A DNA stretch of 64,000 nt from Auanema rhodensis (lineage: Eukaryota > Nematoda > Chromadorea > Rhabditida > Rhabditidae): NCBI GenBank assembly GCA_964057225.1, contig OZ059900.1, positions 26,551,638 through 26,615,637 on the forward strand. Reading direction: 5' to 3'. The notes under the pieces were generated by a model, which saw only the letters and a program-made list of their open reading frames with translations, did not search any database and was not told the DNA's origin. Position 1 is the stretch's first letter, and each line of letters starts with the position of its first letter. A program made the translations under genes and the position numbers. Positions 42,052 through 54,762 of this stretch are shown here, piece by piece.

Positions 42052-42178
42052 TTGTTTTATTTTAATCTGTGTTACTAACTAATATTAAGACTAGAGAGTC
42101 ATCTCGGTATAATAAAGTCTTATAACTTTGACCAGATTGTTACCATAATACAAGACACCAGGCTACGCAAGCCTTACA
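41983..42178 (+). repeat. Right LTR of G2, 5'-truncated
   Basis: 196 bp, matching 38981-39176 with two substitutions seen (CTCGGTATAAT and GTTACCATA here). The U3 end is missing. Confidence 0.92.
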
Positions 42179-45100
42179 TAGAATATTTAATTTTTCATAA
42201 AAATTGAACGAAACAGCAAGTTGAGCCCGCCGCAAAACATGATAAATGTGTTTCTGTGCTAACGAATTTTGTTTCATTGTTTTAATTGGCTAATTCTGAG
42301 TTGAATGAAATGTAGCACATTATTCTAGGACCAAAAATGAAAATTTTAGAATATTTAATTTTTCATAAAAATCGAACGAAATAACAAGTTGAGCCTGCCG
42401 CAAAACATGATAAATGTGTTTCTGTGCTAACGAATTTTGTTTCATTGTTTTAATTGGCTAATTCTGAGTTGAATGAAATGTAGCACATTATTCTAGGACC
42501 AAAAATGAAAATTTTAGAATATTCAATTTTTCATAAAAATCGAACGAAATAGCAAGTTGAGCCCGCCGCAAAACATGATAAATGTGTTTCTGTGCCAACG
42601 AATTCTGTTTCATTGTTTTAATTGACTTATTCTGAGTTGAATGAAATGTAGCACATTATTCTAGGACCAAAAATGAAAATTTTAGAATATTTAATTTTTC
42701 ATAAAAATCGAACGAAATAGCAAGTTGAGCCCGCCGCAAAACATGATAAATGTGTTTCTGTGCCAACGAATTCTGTTTCATTGTTTTAATTGACTTATTC
42801 TGAGTTGAATGAAATGTAGCACATTATTCTAGGACCAAAAATGAAAATTTTAGAATATTTAATTTTTCATAAAAATCGAACGAAATAACAAGTTGAGCCT
42901 GCCGCAAAACATGATAAATGTGTTTCTGTGCTAACGAATTTTGTTTCATTGTTTCAATTGACTTATTCTGAGTTGAATGAAATGTACCACATTATTCTAG
43001 GACCAAAAATGAAAATTTTAGAATATTTAATTTTTCATAAAAATCGAACGAAATAGCAAGTTGAGCCCGCCGCAAAACATGATAAACGTGTTTCTGTGCT
43101 AACGAATTTTGTTTCATTGTTTTAATTGACTTATTCTGAGTTGAATGAAATGTAGCACATTATTCTAGGACCAAAAATGAAAATTTTAGAATATTTAATT
43201 TTTCATAAAAATCGAACGAAATAGCAAGTTGAGCCCGCCGCAAAACATGATAAATGTGTTTCTGTGCCAACGAATTCTGTTTCATTGTTTTAATTGACTT
43301 ATTCTGAGTTGAATGAAATGTAGCACATTATTCTAGGACCAAAAATGAAAATTTTAGAATATTTAATTTTTCATAAAAATCGAACGAAATAACAAGTTGA
43401 GCCTGCCGCAAAACATGATAAATGTGTTTCTGTGCTAACGAATTTTGTTTCATTGTTTTAATTGGCTAATTCTGAGTTGAATGAAATGTAGCACATTATT
43501 CTAGGACCAAAAATGAAAATTTTAGAATATTTAATTTTTCATAAAAATCGAACGAAATAGCAAGTTGAGCCCGCCGCAAAACATGATAAATGTGTTTCTG
43601 TGCCAACGAATTTTGTTTCATTGTTTTAATTGACTTATTCTGAGTTGAATTAAATGTAGCACATTATTCTAGGACCAAAAATGAAAATTTTAGAATATTT
43701 AATTTTTCATAAAAATCGAACGAAACAGCAAGTTGAGCCCGCTGCAAAACATGATAAATGTGTTTCTATGCTAACGAATTTTGTTTCATTGTTTTAATTG
43801 GCTAATTCTGAGTTGAATAAAATGTAGCACATTTATCTAGGACCAAAAATAAAAATTTTAGAATATTTAATTTTTCATAAAAATCGAAAGAAATAGCAAG
43901 TTGAGCCCGCCGCAAAAGATGATAAATGTGTTTCTGTGCTAACGAATTTTGTTTCATTGTTTCAATTGACTTATTCTGAGTTGAATCAAATGTAGCACAT
44001 TATTCTAGGACCAAAAATGAAAATTTTAGAATATTTAATTTTTCATAAAAATCGAACGAAACAGCAAGTTGAGCCCGCCGCAAAATATGATAAATGTGTT
44101 TCTGTGCCAACGAATTTTGTTTCATTGTTTTAATTGACTTATTCTGAGTTGAATGAAATGTAGCACATTATTCTAGGACCAAAAATGAAAATTTTAGAAT
44201 ATTTAATTTTTCATAAAAATCGAACGAAATAGCAAGTTGAGCCCACCGCAAAACATGATAAATGTGTTTCTGTGCTAACGAATTCTGTTTCATTGTTTTG
44301 ATTGGCTAATTCTGAGTTGAATGAAATGTAGCACACTATTCTAGGACCAAAAATGAAAATTTTAGAATATTTGAATTTTCATAAAAATCGAACGAAATAG
44401 CAAGTTGAGCCCGCCGCAAAATATGATAAATGTGTTTCTGTGCCAACGAATTTTGTTTCATTGTTTTAATTGACTTATTCTGAGTTGAATGAAATGTAGC
44501 ACATTATTCTAGGACCAAAAATGAAAATTTTAGAATATTTAATTTTTCATAAAAATCGAACGAAATAGCAAGTTGAGCCCGCCGCAAAATATGATAAATG
44601 TGTTTCTGTGCCAACGAATTTTGTTTCATTGTTTTAATTGACTTATTCTGAGTTGAATGAAATGTAGCACATTATTCTAGGACCAAAAATGAAAATTTTA
44701 GAATATTTAATTTTTCATAAAAATCGAACGAAATAGCAAGTTGAGCCCACCGCAAAACATGATAAATGTGTTTCTGTGCTAACGAATTCTGTTTCATTGT
44801 TTTGATTGACTTATTCTGAGTTGAATGAAATGTAACACATTATTCTAGGACCAAAAATGAAAATTTTAGAATATTTAATTTTTCATAAAAATCGAACGAA
44901 ATAGCAAGTTGAGCCCGCCGCAAAATATGATAAATGTGTTTCTGTGCCAACGAATTTTGTTTCATTGTTTTAATTGACTTATTCTGAGTTAAATGAAATG
45001 TAGCACATTATTCTAGGACCAAAAATGAAAATTTTAGAATATTTAATTTTTCATAAAAATCGAACGAAATAACAAGTTGAGCCCGCCGCAAAACATGATA

Positions 45101-48100
45101 AATGTGTTTCTGTGCTAACGAATTTTGTTTCATTGTTTTAATTGGCTAATTCTGAGTTGAATGAAATGTAGCACATTATTCTAGGACCAAAAATGAAAAG
45201 TTTAGAATATTCAATTTTTCATAAAAATCGAACGAAATAGCAAGTTGAGCCCGCCGCAAAACATGATAAACGTGTTTCTGTGCTAACGAATTTTGTTTCA
45301 TTGTTTTAATTGACTTATTCTGAGTTGAATGAAATGTAGCACATTATTCTAGGACCAAAAATGAAAATTTTAGAATATTTAATTTTTCATAAAAATCGAA
45401 AGAAATAGCAAGTTGAGCCCGCCGCAAAAGATGATAAATGTGTTTCTGTGCTAACGGATTTTGTTTCATTGTTTCAATTGACTTATTCTGAGTTGAATCA
45501 AATGTAGCACATTATTCTAGGACCAAAAATGAAAATTTTAGAATATTTAATTTTTCATAAAAATCGAACGAAACAGCAAGTTGAGCCCGCCGCAAAATAT
45601 GATAAATGTGTTTCTGTGCCAACGAATTTTGTTTCATTGTTTTAATTGACTTATTCTGAGTTGAATGAAATGTAGCACATTATTCTAGGACCAAAAATGA
45701 AAATTTTAGAATATTTAATTTTTCATAAAAATCGAACGAAATAGCAAGTTGAGCCCACCGCAAAACATGATAAATGTGTTTCTGTGCTAACGAATTCTGT
45801 TTCATTGTTTTGATTGGCTAATTCTGAGTTAAATGAAATGTAGCACATTATTCTAGGACCAAAAATGAAAATTTTAGAATATTTAATTTTTCATAAAAAT
45901 CGAACGAAATAACAAGTTGAGCCCGCCGCAAAACATGATAAATGTGTTTCTGTGCTAACGAATTTTGTTTCATTGTTTTAATTGGCTAATTCTGAGTTGA
46001 ATGAAATGTAGCACATTATTCTAGGACCAAAAATGAAAATTTTAGAATATTTAATTTTTCATAAAAATCGAACGAAATAGCAAGTTGAGCCCGCCGCAAA
46101 ACATGATAAACGTGTTTCTGTGCTAACGAATTTTGTTTCATTGTTTTAATTGACTTATTCTGAGTTGAATGAAATGTAGCACATTATTCTAGGACCAAAA
46201 ATGAAAATTTTAGAATATTTAATTTTTCATAAAAATCGAACGAAATAGCAAGTTGAGCCCGCCGCAAAACATGATAAATGTGTTTCTGTGCTAACGAATT
46301 TTGTTTCATTGTTTTAATTGGCTAATTCTGAGTTGAATGAAATGTAGCACATTATTCTAGGACCAAAAATGAAAAGTTTAGAATATTCAATTTTTCATAA
46401 AAATCGAACGAAATAGCAAGTTGAGCCCGCCGCAAAACATGATAAACGTGTTTCTGTGCTAACGAATTTTGTTTCATTGTTTTAATTGACTTATTCTGAG
46501 TTGAATGAAATGTAGCACATTATTCTAGGACCAAAAATGAAAATTTTAGAATATTTAATTTTTCATAAAAATCGAACGAAATAGCAAGTTGAGCCCGCCG
46601 CAAAACATGATAAATGTGTTTCTGTGCCAACGAATTTTGTTTCATTGTTTTAATTGACTTATTCTGAGTTGAATGAAATGTAGCACATTATTCTAGGACC
46701 AAAAATGAAAATTTTAGAATATTTAATTTTTCATAAAAATCGAACGAAACAGCAAGTTGAGCCCGCTGCAAAACATGATAAATGTGTTTCTATGCTAACG
46801 AATTTTGTTTCATTGTTTTAATTGGCTAATTCTGAGTTGAATGAAATGTAGCACATTTATCTAGGACCAAAAATAAAAATTTTAGAATATTTAATTTTTC
46901 ATAAAAATCGAAAGAAATAGCAAGTTGAGCCCGCCGCAAAAGATGATAAATGTGTTTCTGTGCTAACGAATTTTGTTTCATTGTTTCAATTGACTTATTC
47001 TGAGTTGAATCAAATGTAGCACATTATTCTAGGACCAAAAATGAAAATTTTAGAATATTTAATTTTTCATAAAAATCGAACGAAACAGCAAGTTGAGCCC
47101 GCCGCAAAATATGATAAATGTGTTTCTGTGCCAACGAATTTTGTTTCATTGTTTTAATTGACTTATTCTGAGTTGAATGAAATGTAGCACATTATTCTAG
47201 GACCAAAAATGAAAATTTTAGAATATTTAATTTTTCATAAAAATCGAACGAAATAGCAAGTTGAGCCCACCGCAAAACATGATAAATGTGTTTCTGTGCT
47301 AACGAATTCTGTTTCATTGTTTTGATTGACTTATTCTGAGTTGAATGAAATGTAGCACATTATTCTAGGACCAAAAATGAAAATTTTAGAATATTTAATT
47401 TTTCATAAAAATCGAACGAAATAGCAAGTTGAGCCCGCCGCAAAATATGATAAATGTGTTTCTGTGCCAACGAATTTTGTTTCATTGTTTTAATTGACTT
47501 ATTCTGAGTTAAATGAAATGTAGCACATTATTCTAGGACCAAAAATGAAAATTTTAGAATATTTAATTTTTCATAAAAATCGAACGAAATAACAAGTTGA
47601 GCCCGCCGCAAAACATGATAAATGTGTTTCTGTGCTAACGAATTTTGTTTCATTGTTTTAATTGGCTAATTCTGAGTTGAATGAAATGTAGCACATTATT
47701 CTAGGACCAAAAATGAAAAGTTTAGAATATTCAATTTTTCATAAAAATCGAACGAAATAGCAAGTTGAGCCCGCCGCAAAACATGATAAACGTGTTTCTG
47801 TGCTAACGAATTTTGTTTCATTGTTTTAATTGACTTATTCTGAGTTGAATGAAATGTAGCACATTATTCTAGGACCAAAAATGAAAATTTTAGAATATTT
47901 AATTTTTCATAAAAATCGAAAGAAATAGCAAGTTGAGCCCGCCGCAAAAGATGATAAATGTGTTTCTGTGCTAACGAATTTTGTTTCATTGTTTCAATTG
48001 ACTTATTCTGAGTTGAATCAAATGTAGCACATTATTCTAGGACCAAAAATGAAAATTTTAGAATATTTAATTTTTCATAAAAATCGAACGAAACAGCAAG

Positions 48101-48960
48101 TTGAGCCCGCCGCAAAATATGATAAATGTGTTTCTGTGCCAACGAATTTTGTTTCATTGTTTTAATTGACTTATTCTGAGTTGAATGAAATGTAGCACAT
48201 TATTCTAGGACCAAAAATGAAAATTTTAGAATATTTAATTTTTCATAAAAATCGAACGAAATAGCAAGTTGAGCTCACCGCAAAACATGATAAATGTGTT
48301 TCTGTGCTAACGAATTCTGTTTCATTGTTTTGATTGGCTAATTCTGAGTTAAATGAAATGTAGCACATTATTCTAGGACCAAAAATGAAAATTTTAGAAT
48401 ATTTAATTTTTCATAAAAATCGAACGAAATAACAAGTTGAGCCCGCCGCAAAACATGATAAATGTGTTTCTGTGCTAACGAATTTTGTTTCATTGTTTTA
48501 ATTGGCTAATTCTGAGTTGAATGAAATGTAGCACATTATTCTAGGACCAAAAATGAAAAGTTTAGAATATTCAATTTTTCATAAAAATCGAACGAAATAG
48601 CAAGTTGAGCCCGCCGCAAAACATGATAAACGTGTTTCTGTGCTAACGAATTTTGTTTCATTGTTTTAATTGACTTATTCTGAGTTGAATGAAATGTAGC
48701 ACATTATTCTAGGACCAAAAATGAAAATTTTAGAATATTTAATTTTTCATAAAAATCGAACGAAATAGCAAGTTGAGCCCGCCGCAAAACATGATAAATG
48801 TGTTTCTGTGCTAACGAATTTTGTTTCATTGTTTTAATTGGCTAATTCTGAGTTGAATGAAATGTAGCACATTATTCTAGGTTCAAAAATAAAAATTTTA
48901 GATTATTCAATTTTTCATAGAAATCAAACGAAATAGCAAGTTTAGCCCGCCGCAAAACAT

Positions 48961-49050
48961 GATTATTATGGATATATGAATACGAAAACTATTTCATATT
49001 ACTAAACTGTTTATTCTGAGTTAAATAAGGTGTAGCACGTTATGCTAGGA
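48961..49050 (+). repeat. Diverged satellite monomer, copy 1
   Basis: After GCAAAACAT the usual GATAAATGTGTTTCTG segment is replaced by a different AT-rich sequence (GATTATTATGGATATATG and onward) with altered bases up to GTTATGCTAGG. Total monomer length stays near 168 bp. Confidence 0.9.
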
Positions 49051-51984
49051 CCAAAAATAAAAATTTTAGAATATTTAATTTTTCATAGAAATCAAACGAA
49101 ATAGCAAGTTTAGCCGGCCGCAAAACATGATAAATGTGTTTCTATGCTAACGAATTTTGTTTCATTGTTTTAATTGGCTAATTCTGAGTTGAATGAAATG
49201 TAGCACATTTATCTAGGACCAAAAATAAAAATTTTAGAATATTTAATTTTTCATAAAAATCGAAAGAAATAGCAAGTTGAGCCCGCCGCAAAAGATGATA
49301 AATGTGTTTCTGTGCTAACGAATTTTGTTTCATTGTTTCAATTGACTTATTCTGAGTTGAATCAAATGTAGCACATTATTCTAGGACCAAAAATGAAAAT
49401 TTTAGAATATTTAATTTTTCATAAAAATCGAACGAAACAGCAAGTTGAGCCCGCCGCAAAATATGATAAATGTGTTTCTGTGCTAACGAATTTTGTTTCA
49501 TTGTTTTAATTGGCTAATTCTGAGTTGAATGAAATGTAGCACATTATTCTAGGACCAAAAATGAAAATTTTAGAATATTCAATTTTTCATAAAAATCGAA
49601 CGAAATAGCAAGTTGAGCCCGCCGCAAAACATGATAAACGTGTTTCTGTGCTAACGAATTTTGTTTCATTGTTTTAATTGACTTATTCTGAGTTGAATGA
49701 AATGTAGCACATTATTCTAGGACCAAAAATGAAAATTTTAGAATATTTAATTTTTCATAAAAATCGAAAGAAATAGCAAGTTGAGCCCGCCGCAAAAGAT
49801 GATAAATGTGTTTCTGTGCTAACGAATTTTGTTTCATTGTTTCAATTGACTTATTCTGAGTTGAATCAAATGTAGCACATTATTCTAGGACCAAAAATGA
49901 AAATTTTAGAATATTTAATTTTTCATAAAAATCGAACGAAACAGCAAGTTGAGCCCGCCGCAAAATATGATAAATGTGTTTCTGTGCCAACGAATTTTGT
50001 TTCATTGTTTTAATTGACTTATTCTGAGTTGAATGAAATGTAGCACATTATTCTAGGACCAAAAATGAAAATTTTAGAATATTTAATTTTTCATAAAAAT
50101 CGAACGAAACAGCAAGTTGAGCCCGCCGCAAAATATGATAAATGTGTTTCTGTGCCAACGAATTTTGTTTCATTGTTTTAATTGACTTATTCTGAGTTGA
50201 ATGAAATGTAGCACATTATTCTAGGACCAAAAATGAAAATTTTAGAATATTTAATTTTTCATAAAAATCGAACGAAATAGCAAGTTGAGCCCACCGCAAA
50301 ACATGATAAATGTGTTTCTGTGCTAACGAATTCTGTTTCATTGTTTTGATTGACTTATTCTGAGTTGAATGAAATGTAGCACATTATTCTAGGACCAAAA
50401 ATGAAAATTTTAGAATATTTAATTTTTCATAAAAATCGAACGAAATAGCAAGTTGAGCCCGCCGCAAAACATGATAAATGTGTTTCTGTGCCAACGAATT
50501 CTGTTTCATTGTTTTAATTGACTTATTCTGAGTTGAATGAAATGTAGCACATTATTCTAGGACCAAAAATGAAAATTTTAGAATATTTAATTTTTCATAA
50601 AAATCGAACGAAATAACAAGTTGAGCCTGCCGCAAAACATGATAAATGTGTTTCTGTGCTAACGAATTTTGTTTCATTGTTTTAATTGGCTAATTCTGAG
50701 TTGAATGAAATGTAGCACATTATTCTAGGACCAAAAATGAAAATTTTAGAATATTTAATTTTTCATAAAAATCGAACGAAATAGCAAGTTGAGCCCGCCG
50801 CAAAACATGATAAATGTGTTTCTGTGCCAACGAATTTTGTTTCATTGTTTTAATTGACTTATTCTGAGTTGAATGAAATGTAGCACATTATTCTAGGACC
50901 AAAAATGAAAATTTTAGAATATTTAATTTTTCATAAAAATCGAAAGAAATAGCAAGTTGAGCCCGCCGCAAAAGATGATAAATGTGTTTCTGTGCTAACG
51001 AATTTTGTTTCATTGTTTCAATTGACTTATTCTGAGTTGAATCAAATGTAGCACATTATTCTAGGACCAAAAATGAAAATTTTAGAATATTTAATTTTTC
51101 ATAAAAATCGAACGAAACAGCAAGTTGAGCCCGCCGCAAAATATGATAAATGTGTTTCTGTGCCAACGAATTTTGTTTCATTGTTTTAATTGACTTATTC
51201 TGAGTTGAATGAAATGTAGCACATTATTCTAGGACCAAAAATGAAAATTTTAGAATATTTAATTTTTCATAAAAATCGAACGAAATAGCAAGTTGAGCTC
51301 ACCGCAAAACATGATAAATGTGTTTCTGTGCTAACGAATTCTGTTTCATTGTTTTGATTGGCTAATTCTGAGTTAAATGAAATGTAGCACATTATTCTAG
51401 GACCAAAAATGAAAATTTTAGAATATTTAATTTTTCATAAAAATCGAACGAAATAACAAGTTGAGCCCGCCGCAAAACATGATAAATGTGTTTCTGTGCT
51501 AACGAATTTTGTTTCATTGTTTTAATTGGCTAATTCTGAGTTGAATGAAATGTAGCACATTATTCTAGGACCAAAAATGAAAAGTTTAGAATATTCAATT
51601 TTTCATAAAAATCGAACGAAATAGCAAGTTGAGCCCGCCGCAAAACATGATAAACGTGTTTCTGTGCTAACGAATTTTGTTTCATTGTTTTAATTGACTT
51701 ATTCTGAGTTGAATGAAATGTAGCACATTATTCTAGGACCAAAAATGAAAATTTTAGAATATTTAATTTTTCATAAAAATCGAACGAAATAGCAAGTTGA
51801 GCCCGCCGCAAAACATGATAAATGTGTTTCTGTGCTAACGAATTTTGTTTCATTGTTTTAATTGGCTAATTCTGAGTTGAATGAAATGTAGCACATTATT
51901 CTAGGTTCAAAAATAAAAATTTTAGATTATTCAATTTTTCATAGAAATCAAACGAAATAGCAAGTTTAGCCCGCCGCAAAACAT

Positions 51985-52074
51985 GATTATTATGGATATA
52001 TGAATACGAAAACTATTTCATATTACTAAACTGTTTATTCTGAGTTAAATAAGGTGTAGCACGTTATGCTAGGA
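51985..52074 (+). repeat. Diverged satellite monomer, copy 2
   Basis: Same variant as at 48961, exactly 3024 bp (18 monomers) later. Confidence 0.9.
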
Positions 52075-54672
52075 CCAAAAATAAAAATTTTAGAATATTT
52101 AATTTTTCATAGAAATCAAACGAAATAGCAAGTTTAGCCGGCCGCAAAACATGATAAATGTGTTTCTATGCTAACGAATTTTGTTTCATTGTTTTAATTG
52201 GCTAATTCTGAGTTGAATGAAATGTAGCACATTTATCTAGGACCAAAAATAAAAATTTTAGAATATTTAATTTTTCATAAAAATCGAAAGAAATAGCAAG
52301 TTGAGCCCGCCGCAAAAGATGATAAATGTGTTTCTGTGCTAACGAATTTTGTTTCATTGTTTCAATTGACTTATTCTGAGTTGAATCAAATGTAGCACAT
52401 TATTCTAGGACCAAAAATGAAAATTTTAGAATATTTAATTTTTCATAAAAATCGAACGAAACAGCAAGTTGAGCCCGCCGCAAAATATGATAAATGTGTT
52501 TCTGTGCTAACGAATTTTGTTTCATTGTTTTAATTGGCTAATTCTGAGTTGAATGAAATGTAGCACATTATTCTAGGACCAAAAATGAAAATTTTAGAAT
52601 ATTCAATTTTTCATAAAAATCGAACGAAATAGCAAGTTGAGCCCGCCGCAAAACATGATAAACGTGTTTCTGTGCTAACGAATTTTGTTTCATTGTTTTA
52701 ATTGACTTATTCTGAGTTGAATGAAATGTAGCACATTATTCTAGGACCAAAAATGAAAATTTTAGAATATTTAATTTTTCATAAAAATCGAAAGAAATAG
52801 CAAGTTGAGCCCGCCGCAAAAGATGATAAATGTGTTTCTGTGCTAACGAATTTTGTTTCATTGTTTCAATTGACTTATTCTGAGTTGAATCAAATGTAGC
52901 ACATTATTCTAGGACCAAAAATGAAAATTTTAGAATATTTAATTTTTCATAAAAATCGAACGAAACAGCAAGTTGAGCCCGCCGCAAAATATGATAAATG
53001 TGTTTCTGTGCCAACGAATTTTGTTTCATTGTTTTAATTGACTTATTCTGAGTTGAATGAAATGTAGCACATTATTCTAGGACCAAAAATGAAAATTTTA
53101 GAATATTTAATTTTTCATAAAAATCGAACGAAATAGCAAGTTGAGCCCACCGCAAAACATGATAAATGTGTTTCTGTGCTAACGAATTCTGTTTCATTGT
53201 TTTGATTGACTTATTCTGAGTTGAATGAAATGTAGCACATTATTCTAGGACCAAAAATGAAAATTTTAGAATATTTAATTTTTCATAAAAATCGAACGAA
53301 ATAGCAAGTTGAGCCCGCCGCAAAACATGATAAATGTGTTTCTGTGCCAACGAATTCTGTTTCATTGTTTTAATTGGCTAATTCTGAGTTGAATGAAATG
53401 TAGCACATTATTCTAGGACCAAAAATGAAAATTTTAGAATATTTAATTTTTCATAAAAATCGAACGAAATAGCAAGTTGAGCCCGCCGCAAAACATGATA
53501 AATGTGTTTCTGTGCCAACGAATTTTGTTTCATTGTTTTAATTGACTTATTCTGAGTTGAATGAAATGTAGCACATTATTCTAGGACCAAAAATGAAAAT
53601 TTTAGAATATTTAATTTTTCATAAAAATCGAAAGAAATAGCAAGTTGAGCCCGCCGCAAAAGATGATAAATGTGTTTCTGTGCTAACGAATTTTGTTTCA
53701 TTGTTTCAATTGACTTATTCTGAGTTGAATCAAATGTAGCACATTATTCTAGGACCAAAAATGAAAATTTTAGAATATTTAATTTTTCATAAAAATCGAA
53801 CGAAACAGCAAGTTGAGCCCGCCGCAAAATATGATAAATGTGTTTCTGTGCCAACGAATTTTGTTTCATTGTTTTAATTGACTTATTCTGAGTTGAATGA
53901 AATGTAGCACATTATTCTAGGACCAAAAATGAAAATTTTAGAATATTTAATTTTTCATAAAAATCGAACGAAATAGCAAGTTGAGCTCACCGCAAAACAT
54001 GATAAATGTGTTTCTGTGCTAACGAATTCTGTTTCATTGTTTTGATTGGCTAATTCTGAGTTAAATGAAATGTAGCACATTATTCTAGGACCAAAAATGA
54101 AAATTTTAGAATATTTAATTTTTCATAAAAATCGAACGAAATAACAAGTTGAGCCCGCCGCAAAACATGATAAATGTGTTTCTGTGCTAACGAATTTTGT
54201 TTCATTGTTTTAATTGGCTAATTCTGAGTTGAATGAAATGTAGCACATTATTCTAGGACCAAAAATGAAAAGTTTAGAATATTCAATTTTTCATAAAAAT
54301 CGAACGAAATAGCAAGTTGAGCCCGCCGCAAAACATGATAAACGTGTTTCTGTGCTAACGAATTTTGTTTCATTGTTTTAATTGACTTATTCTGAGTTGA
54401 ATGAAATGTAGCACATTATTCTAGGACCAAAAATGAAAATTTTAGAATATTTAATTTTTCATAAAAATCGAACGAAATAGCAAGTTGAGCCCGCCGCAAA
54501 ACATGATAAATGTGTTTCTGTGCTAACGAATTTTGTTTCATTGTTTTAATTGGCTAATTCTGAGTTGAATGAAATGTAGCACATTATTCTAGGTTCAAAA
54601 ATAAAAATTTTAGATTATTCAATTTTTCATAGAAATCAAACGAAATAGCAAGTTTAGCCCGCCGCAAAACAT

Positions 54673-54762
54673 GATTATTATGGATATATGAATACGAAAA
54701 CTATTTCATATTACTAAACTGTTTATTCTGAGTTAAATAAGGTGTAGCACGTTATGCTAGGA
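54673..54762 (+). repeat. Diverged satellite monomer, copy 3
   Basis: Same variant, 2688 bp (16 monomers) after copy 2. Confidence 0.9.

Larger units (their letters stand above)
38847..42178 (+). mobile_element. Rearranged Ty3/gypsy element, family G2
   Basis: The left LTR is complete (38847-39176) and the right LTR is truncated (41983-42178). Flanking TAGA is duplicated (38843-38846 and 42179-42182), and removing the element restores a normal satellite monomer. The internal part encodes gag, protease and the start of RT, then jumps to a second copy of gag sequence, then directly to the LTR. Most of RT, RNase H and integrase are missing, so it is non-autonomous. It is a close relative of the G1 element at 58411. 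Confidence 0.93.
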
